Assembly (NCBI GenBank): GCA_019787685.1
Contig: JAHNUO010000012.1
Coordinates: 1,364,001 to 1,428,000 of the forward strand
Length of the DNA: 64,000 nt
DNA from: Chiua virens
Taxonomy: Eukaryota > Basidiomycota > Agaricomycetes > Boletales > Boletaceae
Direction of reading: 5' to 3'
The number at the start of each line of letters is the position of its first letter. The first letter of the stretch is position 1. Below the pieces are notes generated by a model. It was not told the DNA's origin. It was given only the letters and a program-made list of their open reading frames with translations, and made no database searches. This document shows, piece after piece, positions 51,310-63,553 of this stretch. A program made the translations under genes and the position numbers.

Positions 51310-53085
51310 TCAACATTCATATGTCCATACTAACTCCATTTCTCCCCTCTCCTCGCTCTGCCCATTGTCCGCTTCGAGGTCCTCCACGATGTCGCTCTGT
51401 ACACCGGCAGCGAACGTCATAGACCCTCCAGAAACGCCGCTGCGGCTGGATGACGTGGATAAACCAAACCCAGTGTCGATCTCACAGCCACGTCTGCCTT
51501 GAACATCATGGAAGTACATCTCCCGTATGTCGATGACGAATCGAGGGGTTAGAGTGTACATCGGCACGTATCCTACGATAGCCACCAATGCAAGCTGCCA
51601 ACCGGTGGCTTCAATCCTTCCTGAGATTTCAAGAACGTTGATGAGGTTCGGGAGGAAGGTGCTGTAACGGAAAGTTGGGTTAGTTCCACCAGCAATGGGT
51701 GATTTTTTTTTGTGTACAGTAGAGGACAGGGCAAATGAGGACAGGGACGTACACAGAGTAGAGCATGCCCTGCGTAACAAACAAGTTAATGTATCGGTTG
51801 AGTTGCCACTGTCTCGTTACATGGTACATTTGGAGTGACTGCCGTATGAACTGGGAGATTACCAATACGCACAACACTCCCGCAAAGGTCATTTGCAGAA
51901 TGCTAGACACTCTCCCGAATTTGAACGTCGTATATTGCACCGAGCAAAACGAATACCCCAGTAATCGAATGGCGAAGTCTGACTGTTTGTCAGTATAGCG
52001 TCATATATCAAATTCGCGTCCACATACATTGTGCATTCTTCGGGTCGCTGTAGCAAATAACAGATACCAGCGTGGAAATAATCTCGATGGAAAACAAGGC
52101 AAAAAGAGTGCGAAGGACTAGCCTCGATCGACTGTATATTGCCCACACGCGAAGGATCATCAAGACTGTAATCGTGGTCGTCCGTTTCACTTTTGATCTG
52201 AGGTGCACAACCGCACTTACAATCAGCTGCGCAGAGAAAGGGAAGGTATGTCCAACTAGCGATACTGAAGAAGATTTGGCCTTGAAGTGCTGATAAATGG
52301 AAGAATTCGGGGAAACTTCGAGAACGGGCTCACAGCTGTTTAATACACGTCCGATGCGTCACGATCTCAAAACAAAAGGTGAAGTAAGGGGGAATACGTA
52401 CCTCTAGTACCGGCACGCAATAATCCAAGTTAGCATGTCCACTGTTTATTGATGTCATAGGAAATACACCTTTGCTGGGCCATGCAAGAAACTGCTTCCC
52501 ACTTTCGTCACAGTCAAAGACCCGTCATCTGTATCATGTGCATTGAACTTACGGAGGGAATTAAACCTGAGGGGCACGTCGGTATTTAGTAGATACAGAC
52601 AACTATCATAAACTCACGCCAAGCCGAGTGGGCCACAGTAACGGACCTAGGAAAACTTTTCTAGAAAATGCATTGGTGAACTCGGAATTTCGGTACACAC
52701 GATAATGAATAGGGTCGACACCCAGCTCCACGGCTTGTTCTGTGGTCTTATCAGCACTATATGAGCTCCGGAGATGGATGCACTGACCCAAACGTATTCG
52801 ATCTTGATTGAAATTGATCAGACAAACCTTGCCACGTATGACGAAGAGCATAAAAGTCGTACCTCTTTCGGTAACACAAGGACTGGTGATGGGCAATAAG
52901 TTCATACCTTATATTAGACTGGGAGCAGACCCTCTGGCTTACTGTAATCATATCCGACGGAAACGAGTACAGCAACTGCGAGAAGGTCATAAAAGTGTTT
53001 AAAAAATGATGATGAGAACGACCATACGAGACCCATAGTTGTTCTGCCGAAGGGCAGAGATGGAAGTCTGTAAAGCAGAAGACAT
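51310..53085 (-). CDS. DUF6533 integral membrane protein, copy 3
   Basis: The same family as copies 1 and 2. Exon 1 (MSSALQTSISALRQNNYGS) starts at 53085. Later segments include the tetrahelical region ITVLMILRVWAIYSRSRLVL, LFALFSIEIISTLVSVICYS, RQWQLNRYINLFVTQGMLYS, YVPMYTLTPRFVIDIREMYF and DVQGRRGCEIDTGFGLSTS, with an acidic tail ending LVWTYEC at 51310. The exon-1 frame is intact here, unlike copy 2. It sits between the two paralogues of the preceding family. Internal exon edges are approximate. Confidence 0.78.
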
Positions 53086-53763
53086 ATTGTTGGTGGAATG
53101 AAAATAAAAGCAAGGCATGCTCAGGTCGATGAGTTTAAAAGGTCACCGAGTTCATTTTGCGTTGACGATTGAATGCCAGACTCACAGCTGATGTGGCTGG
53201 ACCCTATATAAGAAGGCGAGTACTAGTAGCACCAGTAATTACAAGCTCATCTTCTATAAGTTCCGCGCCATTGATGCCACTTACAGTTTTGGGTTTGCCC
53301 GTGATGGAATGTGCCAAGTTGCTGTACGGTGTTTGGAAGTCCCGCTATGGATACTTGCAGGATTTGACTTTCAACGGATGCGATGGTGGCTAGTTAACTG
53401 GCAAGGTCCTTTAGTTTGAGCCTGAGCGTGGTCGAAATTGGTTCAAATTGCCAATTTAAAACAGTTCGCGGCTTCGAGAAGGATGGTTGGCGAAGCACAG
53501 ATAGTATTACGCTGAACTGGCCAAGACGCAAGATAAAGACTTGATGTGCTCTTGCCAGTGCCCTCTCGAGTTTCGATGTCGTGGATAGCATGAACAGGGC
53601 AAGTTCTAATCCGCATCTCCCGCACAGACCTCGGACGCCTCTGCTTCAACGTCATGGTAGTACTACATAGTATTTCAAGTTCATTCGTCCTGAGCGCCGA
53701 GCGCATCCTTTAGTTCTCCGTTCAAGTCAAGAAAGAAAACTTAGTCAGCTACAGTACTGGAAG
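53086..53763. other. Intergenic
   Basis: Minus frames at 53394-53591 and 53443-53706 have no recognisable features; a plus frame at 53169-53393 is likewise unassigned. Confidence 0.35.
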
Positions 53764-55149
53764 TCACTTGGTTACGCGCGGCCCATCACGCGTACCAGCT
53801 TTTCGACCGTCCTTGAACTTGTTCCTAATCTCTTCTCCGAGAGGTTTCCCGCTGCCCTCCTTGCGTTTCCAAAGGGAGAGTGTCCCTCCTTGACGTACCA
53901 AGGTCAGCGGGACACCCTCTCCCTGCTCACGCACCGCCTTCAATATTGCTTTCAACAGATTCTTCAACTTTCCAAGCGACCCTTCCATCATCTCCGCATA
54001 CGGCCTCATCTCCTCGCCCGTGAGCGCGATTTTCTCCACAGGCTGAAATACGCCTCTGGTGTGCTTGGCCATATACAGCCACGGGGTCTGAGACAGGTAC
54101 AGCTGGGGATGAATGTCTCTCCAGTTTGGCTCTCGGTAGGTCGATCTCGTTTTCACCTCGATCAAGTCCGATTGGGGGACGAGCGAACGAGGTGAGCTGA
54201 GCATGACGTCTAGACCGGCAGGGGTCGGCTTGGTCGACTTGCTCAGCTTCATAGCACCCTCGGCCTTGGTCCCAATGCTCAGCGATGAAAACGACGCAAG
54301 GAAATCGTCATCATTCTCAGGCTTGGTCGGCGCTTTACACGCGTCCGCTGTGAACCCAAGCAAAATGTTCAAACTCCCGAATTTCTACAAACAGTTTGAG
54401 ACATCGAAGGACCCAACATCATGAACACGACTTACATAGGTGATGACGCGATGATGATCGACCATCTTCTCGCACCCCGCCGGCGCCCTGGTCGTCGCTT
54501 TCACATACTCATGTCCATACCCCGTATTCTGCCCCTCCCTCGTCGTATTCTCCTCCCGCCTCGTAAACAAGCACGTCCTCCCCACCAAATCGACATCGAT
54601 CCGAAAATCATCCTCCATACGCTCACCGTCGACGTATAGGAGCAACTTTCGGAGTCCATTTCGATCGGTGACGAGATCGAGGTCCGAGTAGCAAAAATCG
54701 TCGTTCAACGCATCAATCGCAACAAAGAGGGGCAATAGAGGGGAGTGATCGCCCATTTTTGATCCATCTCGATGGATGTACTGGACCCCTTGATCGAGCG
54801 GAACTTGTTTCACAGGGGGACGCTCCTCGGCCCAGATCCAGGGCGAACCTGCCGGGTGGTGTTAGTGAGTCGAATGTCCGTGGCGGGCGACGGCATACTC
54901 ACCTGGGACGACGATGGTGGGGACGGGCGCATCAATCCAGGAATAGGAGGCCACGGGTGTAACGTGACGCAGACGAACGAGCTCTGAGGCGTTCGCTGTG
55001 GCGTCCACTGACAGCGTCGCCACTTTTTCCTTGAGATCCTTTAAAACAAATTCCTTACTAACAGACGTGTTCGCTGGGCGAGAACGGTAGCTCATTGGCT
55101 GTCCCCTTCGTGGGCGCCAAGAGGAATCATTTCGTGTGTACGCTGCCAT
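53764..55149 (-). CDS. Conserved fungal protein, paralogue 2
   Basis: A close paralogue of 49510-50910 with the same three-exon plan: MAAYTRNDSSWRPRRGQP, FVLKDLKEKVATLSVDATAN, ELVRLRHVTPVASYSWID, APVPTIVVPG, an intron, DLDLVTDRNGLRKLLLYVD, FRIDVDLVGRTCLFTRREE, GYGHEYVKATTRAP, HHRVITY, an intron, then LIEVKTRSTYREPNWRDIHP, QLYLSQTPWLYMAKHTRGVF, LTGEEMRPYAEMMEGSLGKL and EQGEGVPLTLVRQG. It ends RDGPRVTK at 53764, slightly longer than paralogue 1. It lacks the Ser/Thr run between the N-terminal Arg-rich part and FVLKDLK. Function unknown. Confidence 0.75.
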
Positions 55150-55473
55150 TGTAGATGGGGTGTGTGTTACAAGGTTCATTATTGACTTGGCCGCTCTTTT
55201 ATAGCGACCAAGAGCACCTTTTAAGGACGGCGTAGATCATGGTGGGTCCAAAGCAGAAGCCAGTGCACTCACAGCATGTCGAAGCTCCACATTCATGTGG
55301 TACAGAACATCTGATGAATCTGGGAAACTAATTCCGAAGCGTCCGCACACTAATTTACAAAGATTCAGATAAGGATAATAAAAAACTGTCGACCCACACG
55401 CATCCTGGCCAGCGAGGAGACGCTATGCATCGAATAACGTAATAAGGAAGAAAAGGATAAAATAATGGAAACC

Positions 55474-58268
55474 TCACTCCTCCTCCGTCGGTGGCATCCC
55501 TCGGAACACAGTCCCTGCACCCCTCACCCCATCGATACTCGGCCGCGGTCGGAAAGTCTCCCGCTTGATCCGACCATTTCTCGAGTCCAAGCTTGTTACG
55601 CGTACCGTCACACTCGAGGGCATCGAACTTGCACCATACGATTTCGTCGTGCTGGCGGCACGGTGCGACCCCACCCCCGCACTTGTCGCAGCTCGTGACG
55701 TCGTGCGCTGCGCCGTCGAGGGCGCACGTCCCCATCCAAGCGACACGTACCCTTCCGCATGTTTCGACCGCGTCGTGATGTGCGACCCGGGCGGCGCTGC
55801 TTGAACACTCGATTTTGGTATTCCAGAAGGCGGCCCACTCGGCGTCCGGCCCTTAGCTGGGGACGAGCTTCGCACAGGCTTGGAACGACCATCGGCAAGC
55901 TTTTGTCGTTTTGTCGTTGTCTGGGACATTGACGATCCCGATCTCACCGCTGGAGTGATAGCGCCTGCAGGTGGGTTGTGCGACTTCCCAGGTACATATC
56001 CGGCCTTGCCCGTGTTACCAGCAACAGGTTCCAGACTGCGACTGCGCGTCAGAGGACCAGTTGGCTTATTTGCATTGAGCGCTTGCACCGAATATTGTGA
56101 CGTTATGGGTTTTTTCTTGTTCTCTTGTTCATTCGCAGATACATTCTCCATAAGAATCTGGAGCATACTCTCTCCGTGTACCAGGAAAGGGCGGCCATTG
56201 GCCTGTTCCCACGCAAGAAGGGACGACAGGAGTTGTTGTTCCAACTGCATGCCCAGTGAAAATCAGACATTCCACAAAAGGGGAGTTGAGGACGAACCTT
56301 TGGTTTCTCCTTGCCTACCCGCTTCCTCATCTTCTCCTCTCTCAATAGCCGGCCCGGATCCCTACCACCTCCTCGGCCGAGTAGTCGTGTCTGATCTCCA
56401 GCAGCCCGCTCCAACTCTTTCTCTTCTTCACAAATGTCGAGGTATTTCTTTATCGACGCCAACATCGGTGTCTTGAGCCTAACCTCGGCTTTCAGTCGCG
56501 CAATTTCATGTTCATGTTGGCTCAGCAGATCTTCCGTGTGTTCATCTGTGCACCAAACGGTGAGGTCCATTCCAAGGGTACAATCTTTCAGGAGCGCACG
56601 TACCATCCAGATAAGCGGCAAAGTCTGCACGCTCATCCTCTCCCATCATCAACTCATTCCACAGCGTTTCAATTTCGGACCGCGCGTTCCCAATAAACTC
56701 CCCCATTCGCTCCCTCTTGAGATCCATCATGCGCTCCAGTTCTTCTTCGTATGCTTGAATGACCGGCGGCGCGGTCCCCCGATTCTCCTACGATCATATT
56801 TTGTCAGTTGACATCAAAACTCGCATTCAGACAACTCACCTCGACGAATGCATCCATCGCCGAATCATTCACACCCATTCTCCTCCAGAGTGATTCAAGT
56901 TGATCATACATGGCTTGAATATGTGTCTCTCTTCGTTTCTTCATCTCCGTCAACTCAGAACATCGTTGCTCCGCATATAGCATCATCTTCTGGGTTGGTT
57001 CGATTCCAAGCGAACCAAGAAGGGTAGCAGGGACAGGATCGGACGTCGATGAGGCGTCCAAAAGCTGAACAAACCGTGAAAATGCATGTTGGAATTCTCG
57101 TACGTGATCTGCGCCGTCTTCAGATGGAGATGTAGGTGTAGGTGAAGCTGAGCGGAAAAGAAGCTTAGCGTCAGATCTTCCTTGATACGAGGGTGTAGGT
57201 GTGCCTGTTGGTTCGACGAACGGATCTGCAGTCGGTGGTCGGGTGTTACTGGAAGATGAGCGGGGGAGTGGGTAGGCAGGAACTATTAGCTTCGAGGAAG
57301 AAGCAATAGGTAGGGTGGGCGCATCATCAACTTCTGGTGGATTAATTCCGAGTTCAGCGTGTAGCCAGTCAATCTGGAGGAACACGTCTCCGAGCAGTGC
57401 CAGGCGTTTTGTCTAAACAAACACGTTTTAGTTAACATGGTTAATCTCACGAATAGAAAATAAGAAAGCCAGGTATATATGATGGTTGCCATGATGAAAA
57501 ACGGCTCTGTTGGCAACTCAAATCGTTGAGTTGTCGCCAGGTTCACAACAGGATCTGACCAGCCATCGGTCGTCCGCGACCCGGATGCCCCTTGCAAACG
57601 GCATCCCGAAAAATATAACGATCAACTCACCATTTCACCCTTTCCTTTCACCAACTCCTTCTCCAATTTCGCGAACCGCTCAGGCATCACATCCTTGAGG
57701 GCATTCGGATTCCCCGGATCCTCCTCAGCCAACACAGTCGGTCGAAGCATATCCCCCGAAAAATAACTCGCGCCCAGACTCTTTGCGAGCGCATTCAACC
57801 GATTCGTCAACGTCGTGAGCTGCTCGAGCTTGGTGTGATACACCTACCCAACGGCGTCGTGTCAGTCAACGAGCACACACGAGCACGTCATCGACGTACC
57901 TGTCTCAGTCGTTCTTGATACTCGAGGGCACGTTCGTGCCGTCGGGGCAACACTTTTTCGGACTTGATCTCGTGGAGGGATCCGGCGACTTTGGCATGGG
58001 TACCCAGCGCGCGGGCATATCGCGCGCATCCCGATTCGACCGCCTCGCATTTCGTCCCCCAATCTTCGACTTGCTTCTTACGGACATCGATCTGTGATTC
58101 GACTGCGCGTGTCAGGTTGTGCTGGAGTTGTTCGAGTTCGTCTTCGAGTGCGGTGGCGGGTAGACCGAGCTGGGAATGTAGTTGGGGTAGTAGTTGCGTT
58201 TGGGCGTTCAAATGGGTGTGTAATGTTGAGAGCAGCGTGCTCAACGCGAGCGACGACGACGAGGCCAT
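55474..58268 (-). CDS. ASE1: Microtubule bundling protein Ase1/MAP65/PRC1
   Basis: A homodimeric crosslinker of antiparallel spindle-midzone microtubules. N-terminal coiled-coil: MASSSSLALSTLLSTLHTHL, LPQLHSQLGLPATALEDELE, QHNLTRAVESQIDVRKKQVE. Then KLEQLTTLTNRLNALAKSLG, a middle with IDWLHAELGINPPEVDDA, MKKRRETHIQAMYDQLESLW and RRMGVNDSAMDAF, then the spectrin-like core ENRGTAPPVIQAYEEELERM, MDLKRERMGEFIGNARSEIE with TLWNELMMGEDER, LKTPMLASIKKYLDICEEEK, TRLLGRGGGRDPGRLLREEK and LLAWEQANGRPFLVHGESML. A long basic, Ser/Pro-rich tail contains two recurring RSRS/RSSSPAK-type stretches (potential Cdk/Aurora sites) and ends GMPPTEEE at 55474. The ELEELWN equivalent and GGGRDPGRLL are hallmarks of the family. 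Seven or so introns. Confidence 0.93.
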
Positions 58269-58435
58269 GGGTTGTACGAGTCAAAACTTATCGCGGCTCC
58301 ATTTGGTGGTGGAAACCAAACCGCGTTCAGTAGATCACGTGATCGTTGATATGTCACCTGACGACGACTACTGGTTACTTTTGTTACACAACGGTGGATA
58401 CAACAATAGTAGGTGAACAAGTACATATCTCCACT

Positions 58436-59707
58436 TCAACTTGCATTTATCCCTTTCGATTGTGCCGTAAAAGTCGTCGAGGAAATAGGACATCCCTTGC
58501 CCGCACCAACCAGATTCTGAATCGTGACCGCCGCAGCATTCAAACGCGCATTTCGTGATGCAGTACTGTTATCCGTCGGGAACGTTACGAGGACGGTCGG
58601 ATTTAGAACAACATGTCCAGCACGGACGTTGGCAGTGAGATTCTGGATAGACATAGGTCAGTGATGCCACCCTTGAGGGACATGAGTCCTTACGGATATA
58701 TAGTTTCCTAGGTCTGGCGGGCACTGACAAGGAATGAGGATCGGTGTCCCGTTTGTGCCATTCACGGCGCCATCACAGTTGCCAGTGCCTGGTGACACAC
58801 CTTGAATTTCAGGACGCGATAACGACTCGACAAACAAAGTACGCACCATCGGGGTTGACACCCGACTGCCATCCCAGAGGTGGTGCAAGTCCCGCAATCT
58901 GTGCATCTGTCGGTGATGTCGCATTGCTCGTCGCATTTCCAGATGATAACGTTGTCGCCGTAGTGTTCGTAGCAGGTGCGGGAGATGGAGAAGTAGATCC
59001 TGGCGTCTGAGCTGGTGCCGAAAACGTGGCAGAACATCCACCCTTGTTACCTTTCTGACCGGTGCTGGAAGGAGCCGGAGGGGAAAAGGAGACCGTAGGT
59101 GTTGTGCTAGATGATGTCGTATTCGACCCCTCCGCTTCAATCGCCTTCCGCTGTGCGGTAAACGTCGTCGACGAAATGGGACACCCGGTACCAGGACCCT
59201 CCAAATTCTGCAACGTGACGGAAGCCGCATTCAACCGCGCAAGTTGGGAATCGGTACTATTGTCCGCCGGGAAGGTAAGCTTCACGGTCGGGTTCGTGGT
59301 GACGAAACCGGCGGCGACATTTGTGTTCAGAGCCTATCAATTTGATTAGTACAGATAGGTATAAATGCTTTGCTATGCGACAAACAGAAAGGAAAAAGGT
59401 CGAGTTTGGAGGACATTGACAAGGCACCAGGATCGGCTTTCCGTTGGTTCCATTCACGGCGCCATCGCAATTTCCAGTCCCTAGAAAGGATGAGTAACGT
59501 CCTTCATCAGCCATCTTTGGGAATGCGCGAGCGACTCCAAGATTACTGACCATCAGGGTTGACACCCGCTTGCCATCCAAACGAAGGGACCAACGAAGGA
59601 TCGACATCTCTTTTTCGATGGACATTCGGATTCAAAGGAAAGGATGCGACAGCATTGGTGCAACACAACACAGCAAGGACCACACTGATCGTACGGAATG
59701 ATGGCAT
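58436..59707 (-). CDS. Secreted two-module Ser/Thr-rich protein
   Basis: The start at 59707 gives a signal peptide MPSFRTISVVLAVLCCTNAV followed by ASFPLNPNVHRKR with a Kex2-type KR. Two tandem modules follow. Each has GWQ-x-GVNPDG, TGNCDGAVNGTNG, PCQCPP, a FP-x-DNST-x-S-x-x-ARLNAA core, VTLQNLEG or VTIQNLVG, and GCPISSTTFTAQ. Module 1 spans about 59575-59118 and module 2 about 58885-58436. A linker with TNTTATTLSSGNATSNAT is a likely O-glycosylation region. Short introns interrupt both modules at the same places, so module 2 arose by tandem duplication with its introns. Such proteins are common in Agaricomycete secretomes; the function is unknown, and extracellular location is inferred from the signal peptide. 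Confidence 0.82.
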
Positions 59708-60290
59708 GACGAATTTAAACTGTACGATTGGGCTTCAAACGGATCACGTTGGCTCTGGGTGTCGTCGGATCGATCTGTCTTCAAAAGAGTGGAGGGGAAA
59801 CGTCGCCAGCGACGTCGAGAGAGAGACGGGTATCGAAGGATGCTCTGGGAGTAGGTTGCTGCGGCTTTAATGCATCGTCCATGCCCGATCCATACCTTTC
59901 ATTGTTTTCGAAAATGGCAGACTTTTGCCTTGGCTGCACGGTAGAGATCCTCTCTCCAATCGGAAAGCCGGAACGACCTGAACGTGAGATACCAAGGGAG
60001 GAACATTGACCCAAAATGTACCTTGCGACCTCGGAAATGACTGCCTCATTGCAACCAAGACAATAGTTACAAAATCCAGTACAATAAACCGTCGAAGGCA
60101 ACCTTACAAGAAATCTGCATCCGTATCAATTTGTACCATTGCGTCGGACGAACTTTGGAATCCTCCGGACTCGAAGAAGAATGAGACGATCTTCTAGTTT
60201 ACCAGTAGCCTCGCGAGAATCCATATTTACATAACTAATCTTAACTTGAACGGACGGTAGTCCGAGTACAACAACATCCCAGCTACAGCC
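59708..60290. other. Intergenic, promoter side of the secreted protein gene
   Basis: A minus frame at 59781-60101 is open but has no recognised domain; I do not call it. Confidence 0.4.
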
Positions 60291-60669
60291 TCACTTGTTG
60301 AGCTCCTCCGCCCTCTTTCTAAGCTCCTCCCTACTCTATCAAAGACGTCTTTCAGCACAAGGATCGCCAAGAAAAATGCACGACGGGTCTCACCAATGGT
60401 GCATCCAACTTGTTCAACACCTCCTGACTGGGGATATGGGGGCCCCGAGCGTGGTGCGCCATCATGGCGGGGTTACTCCCGAGCAATGGATCTCCCTTCT
60501 CAACGAGATCCGCGGGGTTGTTCGATTTCTAGAGGGTACAGTCTAATCACGTCACGATGAAATCAGAAGCTCAGTCGCTGACCGCGGGATGAGGCAAAAT
60601 ATTGAATTGTTGATCCATCTGCGGGCGGTCGGTGCTCTGAACAGGGTTTGTCTTGGATGTGTTCGACAT
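60291..60669 (-). CDS. Small conserved protein of unknown function
   Basis: Three exons splice cleanly into a short hydrophilic protein of about 88 residues. Exon 1 reads MSNTSKTNPVQSTDRPQMDQ then QFNILPHPA; exon 2 KSNNPADLVEKGDPLLGSNP then MMAHHARGPHIPSQEVLNKL; exon 3 SREELRKRAEELNK with stop at 60291-60293. Donor and acceptor pairs are GTCAGC...CTAG and GTGAGA...ATAG. The frame is restored only after splicing, which is why the protein is invisible in continuous frames. No signal peptide, helix pair or domain is recognised. The fully coherent spliced reading supports a real gene; the function is unknown. Confidence 0.7.
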
Positions 60670-60908
60670 GATAGGATGAAAGCCACAATTAGCCAACTTG
60701 AGCCCCTTATACATGCTGCGATCGTCGATGACGTCATATCTGTCGCAGCAAGGTCGAATAATTGAAAGAAAGTATTCGTAATGAGCAGCTACAAGGAAAA
60801 ACTACATCCCATATCGCGACTACTGATAGGCACTGGTTGGATAGGCACTAGTTGGGTAGGCAGACATGATAGCTGACATGGGTAAGAAAAATGGGAAACT
60901 TGTCTTCT

Positions 60909-61735
<827 letters not shown>

Positions 61736-62011
61736 TTTCTAGAAACACGTCAAAGAGAGTTGGCTTGACTGCTGTGTGGTGTAGATGAGAGACAAGACGT
61801 GAGTGTCGAAGGAGAGGGACAACTTGGACTGCCCTTGTTCATCTCGGCAATCGCCATGACCAAATCAGGCCACCCTCGCGACCCACAACCCAGGGCGGTG
61901 AATCAAGCTTGCAAAGCCCAAGTACTCGGGCACGAGGTCATCCAAAAACAGCTGAAAAATTGCATCATAAGTTACTTAGGATGTGCGTATAAAATCCATA
62001 TAAAGTTATTT

Positions 62012-63553
62012 CTAATCCCATTCGTCGTCGTCGTCGTCCTCATCATCACTATCGCCAAGCTTCTTACTTCTCTGCATCAAGGCCACGGCGAGCGCAGCAG
62101 TCAAATCTCCACCGCCACCGGTGCCGTTGCTTCTACTGGATTCCTCCGCAACAGGTGCGGGTGGAGGAGGCGGGGTGGAGGACGGCGCTGGTGCCTTGCG
62201 TAAATTGGTCACGCTCTGCCCACGAATCGACGCTAAAAGATCTGCGCGCCCGGGCTGTGGAGGCGCAGAGGTAGCCACGCCAGGCGGTGGAGGCGGTGGA
62301 GGCGGTGGCGGTGGCGGGAGTGGCGGGGGTGGTGGTGGTGGTGGTGGTGCGGACGACGTTTCTTGAACTGGGAGGGGTGGTGAAGGGGGCGACCCGGTCG
62401 CTCTCGACACTGGTGGAGGCGGAGGCGGCGGGGGTGGTGGCGGAGGCGGTGTAACATTCTCAGCAGGACGCGCCGGAGGAGGAGGAGGAGCAGGTGGCGA
62501 GGGAGTAGGCCGGCTGACAGGGGGTGGCGGTGGTGTAACAGGTGGCACGTTCGCAGGTCGGGGAGGTGGGGTGGGTCTCACAGGGGGAGGCGGAGGCGGA
62601 GGATTTGCAGGCGGCCCGGGACTACGTTGCGTTGGTGGTCGACGAGAAGGCGCACCGGACCGGGGTGGCTGCCACGGAGGTGCCTGCGAAGGGAGGGGAG
62701 GTGCCAGGTCTCCGTTGGTGGAAGTAGCACTATTCGAAGGCATGTGAGTACGCCGGGGAACCGGTGGTGGCGGTGGTTTCTTCTTAGGTGGTTCCGCCGT
62801 CACTACCGTATTCTGCTTTGCCTCTCGGATGAAATTCTGGATAAAGTCTTTGTTCTTCTCGATCACCTCCTCAGCGACCCCTTTGCTCTGAAGATCCCGA
62901 ACAAGCGAAATCCAGGACTCGTCAACATTGTTGCTCGTGAATCCCTTCTCTTCGTCGTACCCGACATGGGCAACGTGTCTGAACGAGCCTTCTTTAGGCC
63001 CGGAGATCATTGACTTGTCGATCTTTCCGCCTTTCTTGACCTTCTTCGGCTCCGAGGACACCTTGCTGGCTGACGGAAATGTAAGCATGCGAGTGCACAC
63101 AGCAACATTCTCGAGTACCTTTCTCCGCTTTGCGGCCTGTGACCTTCTTGTAGAACAGAGTTGCATCTTTCTCTTCTGAGAACACGACACCTATCATACA
63201 CTCCTAGAAATCACATGAGTTTGTGTCATTGTGGCTCGGTACGGACTCACGTCGCCTGCGAAAGAATGGAAGAATGGCCGGTCCTTGTGGTACTCGAATT
63301 GATCGTAAAGCTCGTGCTGCCATATAACGCCCCGCGTGCCAATGAAATCCACGAGCTTCAAGATAAACGCATCTTTCGACTTGTCATGGGTGAACGCCAG
63401 TGCTCCTTGCAGGCCACCATATGACCATTTGCTATGCTGCGGATGTGCAAAGTATATGCGTGCTGGGACGGCGATATGAATCTTGTTGGATGAGGTTGGA
63501 ATTGCGGAGGATACTTTTGATTTTTCATCCGGAGTTAATGATTTGGCAGGCAT
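62012..63553 (-). CDS. LAS17: Actin nucleation-promoting factor, WASP/Las17
   Basis: Activates the Arp2/3 complex at endocytic actin patches. The start at 63553 (MPAKSLTPDEKSKVSSAIP) opens a WH1/EVH1 domain: IHIAVPARIYFAHPQHSKWS, YGGLQGALAFTHDKSKDAF, VDFIGTRGVIWQHELYDQFE, FFHSFAGD, CMIGVVFSEEKDATLFYKKV. Then come SKVSSEPKKVKKGGKIDKS, a CRIB-like SMISGPKEGSFRHVAHVGYD, a helical segment LVRDLQSKGVAEEVIEKNKD, and a long polyproline region of about 200 residues. Near the C-terminus RADLLASIRGQSVTNLRKA is a WH2 actin-binding motif, followed by the LTAALAVALMQRSKKL connector and an acidic Trp tail ending DDDDEWD at 62012. Introns lie near 63195-63250 and 63070-63115. The presence of the CRIB-like motif differs from budding yeast Las17, which lacks it. 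Confidence 0.95.

Noticed and set aside
62121..62457. Long Gly-rich plus-strand frame and His-rich minus frame
   Set aside because: They are other-frame readings of the polyproline region of the LAS17 gene.
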